This document shows, piece after piece, positions 24,034 to 32,468 of a stretch of 64,000 nt of DNA. The stretch is from assembly GCA_964551435.1 (NCBI GenBank), contig CAZKBS010000002.1:186001-250000 (forward strand), written 5' to 3'. The first letter of the stretch is position 1. Each line of letters opens with the position of its first letter. The position numbers and the translations under genes are program-made. The notes beneath the pieces were generated by a model. The model searched no databases. It saw only the letters and a program-made list of their open reading frames with translations, and was not told the origin of the DNA. This stretch comes from UBA2020 sp964551435. Lineage in GTDB: Bacteria; Pseudomonadota; Alphaproteobacteria; Micavibrionales; UBA2020.

Positions 24034-24495
24034 TTAGCGTTTGTTCTTCGGGTTCATGGAAGCGACATCAAGCACTTCAGGCTTTTGCGCTTCATGCGTA
24101 TGCGTCGGACCCGCGAAAATGCGCAGGTTCGTCATTTGTTGACGCGCCAGCGGGCTGTCTTTCGGCATCATACGGCGAACAGCGTTTTCGATGACGCGGC
24201 CCGGGAATTTACCAGCGAGGATTTCGCCTTTGGTGCGGCCTTTGATACCGCCGGGGAAACCGGTGTGCCAGTAGAACACATCGAATTTCTCTTTTTTACC
24301 CGTTATGCGGACTTTTTCCGCGTTGACGACGATGACGTTATCGCCGCAATCGATGTGGGCGGTGTACATGGGTTTGTGCTTGCCGCGCAGGCGCATTGCA
24401 ATAATGCTCGCCAGACGACCCAGCGTGACGCCTTCCGCGTCGATCAGAAGCCATTTCTTTTCAACTTCCGAGGGTTTTGCCGAATAGGTTTTCAT
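24034..24495 (-). CDS. rplM: 50S ribosomal protein uL13
   Basis: A 153-residue protein starting MKTYSAKPSEVEKKWLLID, with conserved segments LGRLASIIAMRLRGKHKP and GDNVIVVNAEKVRITGKK and the C-terminal THTHEAQKPEVLDVASM. The start at 24495 matches the family start and has AGGAAA upstream; the upstream extension to 24534 is not conserved. It is the first gene of the rplM-rpsI operon and is transcribed towards the island. Confidence 0.97.
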   Translation of the reverse strand: MKTYSAKPSEVEKKWLLIDAEGVTLGRLASIIAMRLRGKHKPMYTAHIDCGDNVIVVNAEKVRITGKKEKFDVFYWHTGFPGGIKGRTKGEILAGKFPGRVIENAVRRMMPKDSPLARQQMTNLRIFAGPTHTHEAQKPEVLDVASMNPKNKR

Positions 24496-24534
24496 CTCTT
24501 GTTTCCTGATGTATGCGGGCATGGCACGGGCCAC

Positions 24535-24848
24535 GCCTGTTTGCTTTTCGGTGTGTTATGGAGCATAGATTCTCCGCCGTCAACAGAAAAACAGAATTTT
24601 TTACAAAAACGTTTAAAATCAAATATATAAAATACGGTATATAAATACCCCTATTTAAGCTATTGATAAACAATTACATCATAAAATAAGTTCTCCTCCA
24701 CCTCTATGCCCGCTGGCGCGGAAAAAATGGCGGATTAATTGCCTTCGTCATATATTTTTTAACGGCTCATGAAAGTTTAACTTTTCTTGGCGAAAATAGG
24801 CATAGATAGTAAGCTCTTCAGCCAAACGTCCCGCCCGCACGAGGTCAG
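24535..24848. promoter_or_regulatory. AT-rich divergent promoter region
   Basis: About 310 bases separate rplM (minus) from the pilin-like gene (plus). The middle (24590-24770) is strongly AT-rich with several TATA-like boxes, for example TATAAAATACGGTATATAAAT near 24625-24650, suitable for the ribosomal-protein promoter. I see no conserved gene; one 70-residue minus frame is not protein-like. Confidence 0.5.
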
Positions 24849-25715
24849 GTGCAAAATCGTATTCATAAAAAACAGCCGCATAAAACACCGCAAGGTGTCC
24901 GCGGTTTCACGCTTGTCGAACTGGCGATCGTCATGACCGTCGTCGGGATTCTTGTCGGTTCCATCATCAAAGGACAGGAGATGATCAAGAACGGTCGCGC
25001 CACGGCCACGATTACGCAGATGCAGGCGTATCAAACCGCCGTGATCAATTTCCGCGATGCGTTTGGCGCCCTGCCCGGTGATATGCGCAACGCGGCAACG
25101 CGCATCCCCCACTGCACGAGCAACTGCAATCCTTTTACAGCCGATGCGAATAACAGCATTATCGGCGCCCCTGACTGGGGCGACGACTGGGCCGCGCAAG
25201 CAGGCTTAACCGTCAACCTGCCCGCCACATCGGCGCAGGATGAAACTGTTCTTTTCTGGGCGCATCTTACCCTCAGCGATATGATCGGCGGGGTCAACAA
25301 TGCCGCAATCCGCAGCGGTAGCGAACGCATCGCCTGGACGCATACCCATCCGGCATCGCCAATTGGTGGCGGGTTTATCGTCGGATTTGTCAACGGACAA
25401 CCGCTACCGGGCGATCCGCGCACCTATGACCCGGCAGACCCCACGCCGCTGGGGCCACGCGGACTTGTTTTTATGATTGTCAACTCACCGCAGGGTGGCG
25501 GCGCTGCCCAATACAGCACCGCCGCAGAACAAGTCATGCCGGTCCACATGGCGCGTATCATTGACAATAAAATCGACGATGGATACCCGCATCTGGGCCG
25601 CGTACGCGCTTATGGGCTCAGCAGCACCTGTTACGGCGGTGATGAAAATGACCCGCACTACGCAGCGCGATCAGGCATGCAGGATTGCGGCATCCTGTTT
25701 GAAATGGCGCAATAA
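24849..25715 (+). CDS. Type IV pilin-like protein with N-methylation motif
   Basis: A 288-residue protein with a GTG start. A 19-residue basic leader ends in the prepilin peptidase site G-FTLVELAIVMTVVGILVG; the conserved glutamate at +5 and the following hydrophobic helix are intact. The long, mostly polar remainder has four or more cysteines (HCTSNC near residue 96, TCYGG, QDCGI). It is longer than a major pilin, so a minor pilin or pseudopilin is likely. No other pilus genes are near. Confidence 0.78.
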   Translation: MQNRIHKKQPHKTPQGVRGFTLVELAIVMTVVGILVGSIIKGQEMIKNGRATATITQMQAYQTAVINFRDAFGALPGDMRNAATRIPHCTSNCNPFTADANNSIIGAPDWGDDWAAQAGLTVNLPATSAQDETVLFWAHLTLSDMIGGVNNAAIRSGSERIAWTHTHPASPIGGGFIVGFVNGQPLPGDPRTYDPADPTPLGPRGLVFMIVNSPQGGGAAQYSTAAEQVMPVHMARIIDNKIDDGYPHLGRVRAYGLSSTCYGGDENDPHYAARSGMQDCGILFEMAQ

Positions 25716-25726
25716 CAATCGCGACT

Positions 25727-26056
25727 TCAGGCGGTGGTTTCAGCTTTTATCCACGACAGATAGGATGGCAACCCTGCGGATACAGGCAGGGCCACAATGC
25801 ACGGCACCTCGTAGGGATGCAGCGCCACGATGCGCGCGGAGAGCTTTTCAAACAGTGCGGCGCGCGTTTTCAATATCAGCACGATTTCCTGCGCCTGTTC
25901 GGTTTTGCCCTGCCATTTATATATAGATGTCATCCCCGGCAGGATATTGCCGCAGGCTGCCAGTTTTTCATCGACCGCGATGGTGGTGATTTTCTCGGCA
26001 ACATCGAAAGACGGCGCCGTTACATAAACGAAAACCACATCATGATTGACCGTCAT
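25727..26056 (-). CDS. cutA: CutA-like divalent cation tolerance protein
   Basis: A 109-residue protein matching the trimeric CutA family: the beta-alpha core with KLAACGNILPGMTSIYKWQG, then LILKTRAALFEKL and the signature HPYEVPCIVALPV. Length is normal. It is coupled to the upstream cyanophycinase-like gene by a four-base overlap. The exact physiological role of CutA proteins in bacteria is debated. Confidence 0.93.
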   Translation of the reverse strand: MTVNHDVVFVYVTAPSFDVAEKITTIAVDEKLAACGNILPGMTSIYKWQGKTEQAQEIVLILKTRAALFEKLSARIVALHPYEVPCIVALPVSAGLPSYLSWIKAETTA

Positions 26057-26838
26057 AACGGTTTGCGTGATTTAAGGTCATAGCGCCCGCCTGCAGACAG
26101 CCGCGTCACGTGAAAGCCCTCGGCCTCGAAAACTTCGCCGCGTTCGACATCAGCCATGTTGCAACGGTGCAGCTGTCGGCCATCGACAAAGGTTACCGTG
26201 CCGCTGCCGACGATATCCATGACACCGTCCTTGCGCAGCACGGCGGCCGTATCTTCGTCAACGCCGATACCCAACGTCGCGGGATGGCTGGCGACAGCAT
26301 TGAAAAGCCGCGGCAGCCGGTTTCTTTCGCTGAAATGCGTATCAATCACGGCGCCCTGCAAAAGCCCGAAACCCGCCGTCATCTGCACTTCGCCTTTTTG
26401 CATGGCCTTATCGGGGTCGCCGCCGCAAATCATCAGCGCCGATGCCGCCGCCGCGCCCGCACTTGTGCCCGCGATGACGAGGGTGCCAGCCGCGTATTTG
26501 TCTGCCACGATATCAAAAGCCCGCGTGCCGGCCATCGCCTGCGTCAGACGCATCTGGTCGCCGCCGCTGAAAAAAACAACATCGGCCTTTTGCAAAACAG
26601 CCGCAACAGCATCGTCGTTCGCCATGGCGCGGCTGTCGATATGAAGCACGGTGCAATCGGCAACGCCCAGCTTGGCATAGACGTCTTCGTAGCGCTTTTT
26701 CGCGGCTTCAGGCTCTGCGGTTGCCGAGGTAATCACGCACACGCGAGATTCCGCGCCGCGGCTTTCGGCCAGCACGCGGCGATGCACGCTCATGCTGCCT
26801 TCTTTGTCTTCTGCTCCGCCAATCGCGATGAGCGTCAT
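26053..26838 (-). CDS. cphB: Cyanophycinase-like serine peptidase (S51 family)
   Basis: A 261-residue protein with the peptidase S51 layout: glycine-rich IAIGGAED at the N-terminus, FFSGGDQMRLTQ, the nucleophile motif GTSAGAAA (serine about residue 125), and HFSERNRLPRLF, which contributes a catalytic histidine. Cyanophycinases release Asp-Arg dipeptides from cyanophycin. No cyanophycin synthetase gene is in the window, so it may act on another isoaspartyl or storage peptide. The start lies at MTLIAIGGAE. Confidence 0.88.
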   Translation of the reverse strand: MTLIAIGGAEDKEGSMSVHRRVLAESRGAESRVCVITSATAEPEAAKKRYEDVYAKLGVADCTVLHIDSRAMANDDAVAAVLQKADVVFFSGGDQMRLTQAMAGTRAFDIVADKYAAGTLVIAGTSAGAAAASALMICGGDPDKAMQKGEVQMTAGFGLLQGAVIDTHFSERNRLPRLFNAVASHPATLGIGVDEDTAAVLRKDGVMDIVGSGTVTFVDGRQLHRCNMADVERGEVFEAEGFHVTRLSAGGRYDLKSRKPL

Positions 26839-26944
26839 ATTCCGAACTCCTTATTGAACAACCAATACCATAATAATTTTCAAGCCGTTTCGCCAGACTT
26901 TTTCGGGACTAAAAAGGCACTTTCGAAAGATTCTAAGCTTTAAA

Positions 26945-27952
26945 ATGCAAAATTTGCGTGCAACAATTCAAAACCACGAAGTTTTTAGCAAGAAAGTTAC
27001 GCGCATGAAACGCACCCCGCAGCCCAAGTCAGACAAAGATTTGCCGAATGTACGTTTCGATTTTCGCGCGGCGGCGCGCAAAGCCGTGAAAGACCACCCC
27101 GAAATGGCTAAGAACACTATTTTCGTCGATGCGGCAAACGACGATTACATAGCGATGCCGCGCGTTCTTGCCGCACTTGAAGAAGACGACGACGCCGCGG
27201 ACGAGTTGCAGGATACGGTGCGCACAGCCAAGCGCCTGAAAACATCTTTTTCCGACACCATCGACCTTGGCGGAAAAAAACATCTCCACAGCGTCGTGTT
27301 TCATAGCGACAAACACCCCCTTTATGACCCCGCCAACAAGGCGATCGACGACATCGGCACCTTCGATCACGAAACGGGCCATGTGCTGTCACCCGAAACG
27401 CACGACACGCTGGCGGAAAATACGGCGGATGCCTATGCCGTGATCCGCCATCTCCAGCGCTTTGATGGACAACAGACAGATATCGGTTATGCATCGTGGA
27501 AACGCGCGGTGCAGTTTATCATGGCCGGCAAGACATCGCACCTGACGACCTTCACGGTTGATAAAATCCTGATAGACCGCGACAGCGCCGGGTTTGTTTC
27601 GCTCACACCCGAACAAACCAAAAAAATCGCCAAGGAATATGCGCGTCTCAACACGCCCGACGAAGATCGTCTGCAATCCCTCGCCCGCGCGTTTCGTGCG
27701 GCGCGTGATAAAAAGCTGACGGCGGAGACGTTCCGCCGCATCGCCGCAATTACCCTCAACGCCGATACGAATTCGGATGTGTTTTATATGGGTGCACGCG
27801 CCCTGCATGCGCCGCTGCATAACGGCAGCGCAACTTATAATGGGCGCAAAGTACACCTCAACGGCGATGAATGGCAGGATATCAAGGCACGTCTTGAGCG
27901 CAAAATCGCCAGCCTGCCCGCTACGCATCCGCTCAAGAAAATTCAGCCCTGA
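26945..27952 (+). CDS. Unknown protein with HETGH zincin-like motif
   Basis: A 335-residue protein; a start at 27005 (MKRTPQPKS) is equally possible and shortens it by 20 residues. The motif HETGH in TFDHETGHVLSPETHD, followed about 15 residues later by LAENTADAYAV, is the HExxH...E/D pattern of zinc peptidases. The rest is mostly helical and charged, without a signal peptide. I do not recognise the family. A cytosolic metallopeptidase is the most likely role, but the motif could be degenerate. Neighbours give no clue. Confidence 0.65.
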   Translation: MQNLRATIQNHEVFSKKVTRMKRTPQPKSDKDLPNVRFDFRAAARKAVKDHPEMAKNTIFVDAANDDYIAMPRVLAALEEDDDAADELQDTVRTAKRLKTSFSDTIDLGGKKHLHSVVFHSDKHPLYDPANKAIDDIGTFDHETGHVLSPETHDTLAENTADAYAVIRHLQRFDGQQTDIGYASWKRAVQFIMAGKTSHLTTFTVDKILIDRDSAGFVSLTPEQTKKIAKEYARLNTPDEDRLQSLARAFRAARDKKLTAETFRRIAAITLNADTNSDVFYMGARALHAPLHNGSATYNGRKVHLNGDEWQDIKARLERKIASLPATHPLKKIQP

Positions 27953-27970
27953 ACATCAAAACTTTTTAGA

Positions 27971-28333
27971 TCAGCGCCTTTTCCGGCGGCGGATAAACTT
28001 TTCCAGCTCCCGCAGGGTTGATTTCAGCTGCACACTGAATACCGGATCGGCCACGGCATTCATCAAACGCGAACGGAAACGCGATGAAAAACGGTATGTC
28101 ACGCGGGTATGCGACTCATCCAGCGCTTCGAACAGCATTTCACAGCGGTAGCGGAAATGGAGCCCCGTAACCCCGACATCGATTTCAGCGACACTCACCG
28201 CCCCCTTGCGCGAAACAAAACGGGCCGCACGGATATAGGGCACATAAGAGGGGAAGTTTTCCACATCCATCAACAGCGCATATATCTCGCGCTGCGGCAG
28301 AGGGAAAACGCGGGTATCCTCGGCGAAGGGCAC
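27971..28333 (-). CDS. COQ10/RatA-type START-domain protein
   Basis: A 120-residue protein with a GTG start. The N-terminal FPLPQREIYALLMDVENFPSY and the WSYR-like basic segments match the polyketide cyclase/START family called COQ10 (coenzyme Q-binding) or RatA. The family normally has about 145-150 residues, so this is slightly short at the C-terminus, which ends with a basic tail (RRRKRR). It lies eight bases downstream of the secreted unknown protein gene, probably cotranscribed. Confidence 0.82.
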   Translation of the reverse strand: MPFAEDTRVFPLPQREIYALLMDVENFPSYVPYIRAARFVSRKGAVSVAEIDVGVTGLHFRYRCEMLFEALDESHTRVTYRFSSRFRSRLMNAVADPVFSVQLKSTLRELEKFIRRRKRR

Positions 28334-28341
28334 CCTGTTGC

Positions 28342-29118
28342 CTATTTCAGGGAAATAACGGCAAAGTGCTTGGTCATTTCGCGGTCATAGAACAAATCCA
28401 CCGAAACCAGTTCACCGCGCATCAGCAGCTGATTGAGCGCGCCGCGCGATATAATATTGCCAGACCCCAGCAACCGCACACGGAAACGGATATAAAGCGC
28501 GCGGTCTTTGTTATTCATCAATTCCATACGCTTCAGAAGCTTTTCCGCGTCGTTCAGCGACATTTTCAAACGGTCAATCGTCAGCGGCTGCTGCAGCATG
28601 AATAAATAGGTACCTGGAAAAAAGGTCGTTGGTTCGGCTTCACCGCAAAGACGTCGCACATCCGCAGATGAACGGTTCCCCATGCTGAGCATCGTCAACG
28701 ACCCAACGTTGACGAGCGCGGTATCTTTCACGAACGGAAAATCCTGGGTTTCGAAACTGTAGCGGCCCAGATAGACAACGCCGGTCATTTCATAGTGCGT
28801 ACGGAAATATTCACGCTTGCCCTGCAATTTGCGTCCGAGTTCCTGACGCACGTTGTTCCAGGCAAAGTCAGATTTATAATTTTCCTGATACAGGGGGCAG
28901 TACATCAACTTGGCGTATTCGTCGATGGTTTCGTTTTTGGTATTATCAAAAGCCTCGAGCATCAAACTGGTCAGCGCCAGCTCACGAAACGTCGGTGCCG
29001 CAAAAGACTCACCGCGACCTTCCATCGCCTCGGGCGGCGATGCGGAAACAGGCAGCGCCAGCATCATGGCGAAGAAAGCGCCCATCAACGAGCATTTGAC
29101 AAAACGGATTGACAGCAT
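28342..29118 (-). CDS. Unknown secreted protein
   Basis: A 258-residue protein with a Sec signal peptide (MLSIRFVKCSLMGAFFAMML, cleaved about VSA-SP). The mature part is mixed with FRELALTSLMLEAF early, two cysteines (MYCPLY, RRLCGEA) and many basic residues late. I do not recognise a characterised family. It is cotranscribed with the COQ10-like gene; an envelope role is inferred from the signal peptide only. Confidence 0.65.
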   Translation of the reverse strand: MLSIRFVKCSLMGAFFAMMLALPVSASPPEAMEGRGESFAAPTFRELALTSLMLEAFDNTKNETIDEYAKLMYCPLYQENYKSDFAWNNVRQELGRKLQGKREYFRTHYEMTGVVYLGRYSFETQDFPFVKDTALVNVGSLTMLSMGNRSSADVRRLCGEAEPTTFFPGTYLFMLQQPLTIDRLKMSLNDAEKLLKRMELMNNKDRALYIRFRVRLLGSGNIISRGALNQLLMRGELVSVDLFYDREMTKHFAVISLK

Positions 29119-29202
29119 GATTTCCCCCTGCTTGCGTCCGGTTGGGGACGAAAGCGCTAAAAGCCTACCTACAAATTATACCAGCCTTGCCTGTGGCTGT
29201 CA

Positions 29203-30276
29203 TCAAGCCGCGGAAATAGCCAGCCGGACGGCTTTTTGCATCAGGGTCGGCAGGGCATAGTCCGCCAGCGCCGCAGGATGAACCCATATCCCGCCCTTGG
29301 GGAGCTTGACGGTCTTGACGCTGCATTGCCATATTTCAAGACTAAGATCGAAATGCGTAAAACTGTGCTTTACCGAAGCCCCCAGCGCGCGCGGCCCCTT
29401 GGCGGGCATAAAATCCAGCCGCAGCTCCCCAGCGGCCTGCTTGTCTTCAATCCATTCTGTGGTAGGCAGCTGGTAAAGACCTTCGTAAAGCCCCTTCTCT
29501 GTGCGCTTCTGTATCATGACCTGCCCTTTGGCATTGGTAATCCAGTACACTTTGCCGAATTTGGCGGGTTTGGCCTTTTTGGCCAACTTGCGGGGCAGGT
29601 CTTCGGCATGGCCGGCCTTTCTGGCCTTGCAATCGTTCTGCCATGGGCACAGGCCGCATTTCGGCTTGCGCGGGGTGCAGACAGTCGCCCCCAGCTCCAT
29701 GAAAGCCTGTGTAAAATCGCCGGGGCGCGAATTGTCCGCCGCCAGCATGGCCGCCCCCGCGCGAATGGCGGGTTTTGACAGCGGCAACGGCTCTTTGATA
29801 TCTAAAAAACGGCTGACCACCCGCTCCACGTTGCCGTCAACGGCGACGGCAGGCCGGTCAAAAGCGATAGACGCGATTGCCGCCGCGGTATAGGGGCCAA
29901 TGCCGGGCAAATCCAGCAGGGCCTGCTCATCCGCCGGAAATCTGCCGCTATGCCGGGTAACCACCGCCTGCGCGCATTTATGCAGGTTACGGGCACGGGC
30001 GTAATAGCCAAGCCCCGCCCATGCCGTCAGCACGTCATCCAGCTGCGCCGCCGCCAAATCATCCACCGTCGGCCACAAACCGATGAACTTGTTAAAATAT
30101 GGCCCGACGGTCACCACCGTCGTTTGCTGGAGCATGATTTCCGACAGCCAGACATGATAGGGGTTCGGGCGTTTGCCCTTGGCCGCACGCCATGGCATCA
30201 CACGGCGGTGGCGGTCAAACCACCCCAGCAAAGCGGCCTGCAGGGCCCCTGTATCGGTCTTTTTGCTTCTGGACAT
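29203..30276 (-). CDS. mutY: A/G-specific adenine glycosylase
   Basis: A 357-residue MutY, which removes adenine opposite 8-oxoguanine. The N-terminal catalytic domain has WLSEIMLQQTTVVTV, the helix-hairpin-helix LPGIGPYTAAAI, and the [4Fe-4S] motif C-x6-C-x2-C-x5-C (CTPRKPKCGLCPWQNDC). A C-terminal NUDIX-like domain (VMIQKRTEKGLYEGLYQLP) checks the 8-oxoG. Length is normal. It is divergent from the DciA-like gene, a frequent arrangement in alphaproteobacteria. Confidence 0.96.
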   Translation of the reverse strand: MSRSKKTDTGALQAALLGWFDRHRRVMPWRAAKGKRPNPYHVWLSEIMLQQTTVVTVGPYFNKFIGLWPTVDDLAAAQLDDVLTAWAGLGYYARARNLHKCAQAVVTRHSGRFPADEQALLDLPGIGPYTAAAIASIAFDRPAVAVDGNVERVVSRFLDIKEPLPLSKPAIRAGAAMLAADNSRPGDFTQAFMELGATVCTPRKPKCGLCPWQNDCKARKAGHAEDLPRKLAKKAKPAKFGKVYWITNAKGQVMIQKRTEKGLYEGLYQLPTTEWIEDKQAAGELRLDFMPAKGPRALGASVKHSFTHFDLSLEIWQCSVKTVKLPKGGIWVHPAALADYALPTLMQKAVRLAISAA

Positions 30277-30305
30277 GCGTCTTTAAATAGACATACTCGG
30301 TATCC

Positions 30306-30827
30306 ATGACAACACCCAACCGTCCACGCCCTGTCGCGGACCTTGTCCCCGCCCTGACCAAAGACGCCTTTGGGAAGAAAAACATGCTGTTCGGCAAGAT
30401 GCTGGCGGAATGGGAACATATTGCGGGGCCGGACATTGCCGCCCAGACCACCCCCATGGAGCTGAAATACAGCCGCCCCGCCAGCAAAAAAAAGGACGGG
30501 GATAAGGGCGACAAGACCCCGCCCAAGGCGACGCTGGTGCTGGCCGTACAGCCCGCCTTCGCGCTGGAGCTGAGCTACCAGAAAGACCTGCTGGCCGAGC
30601 GGCTGAATGTGTTTTTCGGCTACAGCGCCATCAAGGATATCAAAATCGTCCAGCACTCCGGCGTTATGGATAATAAAAAGATAAAGGCGCCCCTGACCCG
30701 CCCGCTGACCATGCAGGAACAGCAAAAGATTGATGCGCTGGTGGGGGATATTCAAGAAAACGATTTACAAATTGCCTTAAAAAATTTAGGTAAAGCAATC
30801 GTCTCTCGGCTAGGCAAGAAGCCCTAG
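30306..30827 (+). CDS. DciA/DUF721 family protein
   Basis: A 173-residue protein with the DUF721 core (FGKMLAEWEHIAGPDIAAQT, a beta hairpin, and LNVFFGYSAIKDIKIVQ). The family includes DciA, a helicase-loading partner of DnaB in many bacteria lacking DnaC. A lysine-rich insertion follows the first beta region. Start by position: ATG immediately downstream of the divergent promoter with mutY. A replication role follows from the family; no direct evidence here. Confidence 0.82.
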   Translation: MTTPNRPRPVADLVPALTKDAFGKKNMLFGKMLAEWEHIAGPDIAAQTTPMELKYSRPASKKKDGDKGDKTPPKATLVLAVQPAFALELSYQKDLLAERLNVFFGYSAIKDIKIVQHSGVMDNKKIKAPLTRPLTMQEQQKIDALVGDIQENDLQIALKNLGKAIVSRLGKKP

Positions 30828-30877
30828 GCCGCGTCCGCATTCAAAAATATGACAATATACAATTCCAAGGTGAATAC

Positions 30878-31444
30878 ATGAAAGTCGCAGCAAACACCCT
30901 CCGCAAAGGCATGGTGGTGGAATACAACGACAAGCTCTGGGTCGTGATGAGCAACGAAATCCGCACACCGGGCAAAGGCGCATCCGTTGCCCAGGTTGTC
31001 ATGCGCGACATCATGTCGGGCACCAAAACCGACATCCGCTTCGCCACGCAGGATATGGTGGAGCGCGCGCGCGTCGAAAGCATGGAATTCCAGTTCCTCT
31101 ATGCCAATGACGGCGAGTACACGTTCATGAACAACGAAAACTATGAACAGATCGTCGTGAACAAGGATCTCATCGGCGAACCCGCGCAGTTCCTGCAGGA
31201 CGGCATGATGGTTGAAGTGCAAATGCACGAAGGCCGCCCGCTGTCGATAACCCTGCCCGAAACCGTCATCATGCAAATCGTCGAAGCCGACCCCGTGGTC
31301 AAAGGCCAAACGGCGTCTTCTTCGTACAAACCCGCTGTGCTGGAAAACGGCGCGCGCGTGATGGTACCGCCGCACATTGAATCCGGCACGCGCATCGTTG
31401 TGCGTACCGAAGATTCTTCCTACGTCGAACGCGCAAAAGACTAA
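30878..31444 (+). CDS. efp: Elongation factor P
   Basis: A 188-residue EF-P with normal length. The three-barrel layout is visible: the N-terminal KOW-like domain with the tip loop RTPGKGASV, whose lysine is the usual modification site, then the OB domains with LPETVIMQIVEADPVVKGQT and the C-terminal GTRIVVRTEDSSYVERAKD. It relieves ribosome stalling at proline runs. No EpmA/EpmB or other modification genes are in view. Confidence 0.97.
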   Translation: MKVAANTLRKGMVVEYNDKLWVVMSNEIRTPGKGASVAQVVMRDIMSGTKTDIRFATQDMVERARVESMEFQFLYANDGEYTFMNNENYEQIVVNKDLIGEPAQFLQDGMMVEVQMHEGRPLSITLPETVIMQIVEADPVVKGQTASSSYKPAVLENGARVMVPPHIESGTRIVVRTEDSSYVERAKD

Positions 31445-31452
31445 GCCGTCCG

Positions 31453-31617
31453 ATGAAGAACGACGTGCAGGATTGTTTCCACGTTTCCGCCGCCGAGGCC
31501 GAAACATGGAAACGCGCCGTGGCCGCACCGCCGGAGGCCGTGATGATGACATCCGTCCCCCAGCGCCCGCAAAACGTTAAACCGCTGTTCGGCAGCCTGT
31601 TCAGCCGTAACGACTAA
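31453..31617 (+). CDS. Small unknown ORF between efp and suhB
   Basis: A 54-codon frame starting nine bases after the efp stop and ending 24 bases before suhB. The protein begins MKNDVQDCFHVSAAEAETWK and ends PLFGSLFSRND; it is mixed-charge with a single cysteine. It has no strong ribosome site but fits the operon spacing and the neighbours' codon style, so it may be read by coupling. Function is unknown. Confidence 0.42.
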   Translation: MKNDVQDCFHVSAAEAETWKRAVAAPPEAVMMTSVPQRPQNVKPLFGSLFSRND

Positions 31618-31641
31618 CACACCAACCCGAAGGATACCGAG

Positions 31642-32454
31642 ATGGCCGTTGCCCGCCGCTCCGCACACATGAACGTCATGGTCGAGGCCGCTGAAAAAGC
31701 GGGCCGCTTACTGGTGCGTGACTTCGGCGAGGTTGAACAGCTGCAGGTATCCCGCAAGGGCCCCGGCAACTTCGTTTCCACCGCTGACCACAAAGCGGAA
31801 AAAATCATCCGCGAAGTTCTGACCAAGGCCCGCCCCAAATACGGGTTTTTGATGGAAGAAAGCGGCGAAGTGAAAGGCGAAGATCCGTCCTGCCGCTGGA
31901 TTGTCGATCCGCTCGACGGCACCATGAACTTCCTGCACGGCATTCCGCACTGGTGCGTATCCATCGCGCTGGAAAAAGACGGCGACATCGTCGCGGGCGT
32001 GATTTACGACCCCGTGAAGGATGAACTGTTCTGGGCGGAAAAAGGCCTTGGCGCCTATCTCAATAACCGCCGCATTCAGGTTTCCGGCCGCAATTCGCTG
32101 TCCGAAGCGGCGATTGCCCTGCATCATGCCGCCTATGACAGCATCGAAGGCCTCGGCGTGCTGGTGAAATCCGGCACCGTCATCCGTAACATGGGCAGCA
32201 CCTGCCTTGACCTCGCCTATGTCGCGGCGGGCCGTCTGGATGCGTTTTGCAAATCGCATATCAGCGGCGGCCTGTGGGACGTTGCCGCAGGTATCGTTCT
32301 GGTTCGCGAAGCGCGCGGTCAGGCGACGGATGCCAAGCTGGGCAAAAATTTCAACACCGGCGGCAGCCTTGTTGCCGCCAACAGCGCCCTGCACAAAGAC
32401 CTCGCGCAGCGCGTAAAAACCCCTGCCGCCAAAGCAGACGTCAAGGCGTCGTAA
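31642..32454 (+). CDS. suhB: Inositol monophosphatase family protein (SuhB-like)
   Basis: A 270-residue member of the inositol monophosphatase family. The metal-binding motifs are EES in FLMEESGE, the family signature WIVDPLDGTMNFLHG, and the C-terminal WDVAAG. SuhB-type proteins dephosphorylate inositol-1-phosphate and some act as ribosome biogenesis or transcription antitermination factors. It sits in an efp-suhB-OmpA-like run on the plus strand. Confidence 0.94.
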   Translation: MAVARRSAHMNVMVEAAEKAGRLLVRDFGEVEQLQVSRKGPGNFVSTADHKAEKIIREVLTKARPKYGFLMEESGEVKGEDPSCRWIVDPLDGTMNFLHGIPHWCVSIALEKDGDIVAGVIYDPVKDELFWAEKGLGAYLNNRRIQVSGRNSLSEAAIALHHAAYDSIEGLGVLVKSGTVIRNMGSTCLDLAYVAAGRLDAFCKSHISGGLWDVAAGIVLVREARGQATDAKLGKNFNTGGSLVAANSALHKDLAQRVKTPAAKADVKAS

Positions 32455-32468
32455 CCGAAGGGGGAAGC

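Noticed and set aside
23500..24630. A 376-codon plus-strand frame opposite rpsI and rplM
   Set aside because: The two ribosomal protein genes on the other strand are unmistakable; the frame begins inside the terminator.
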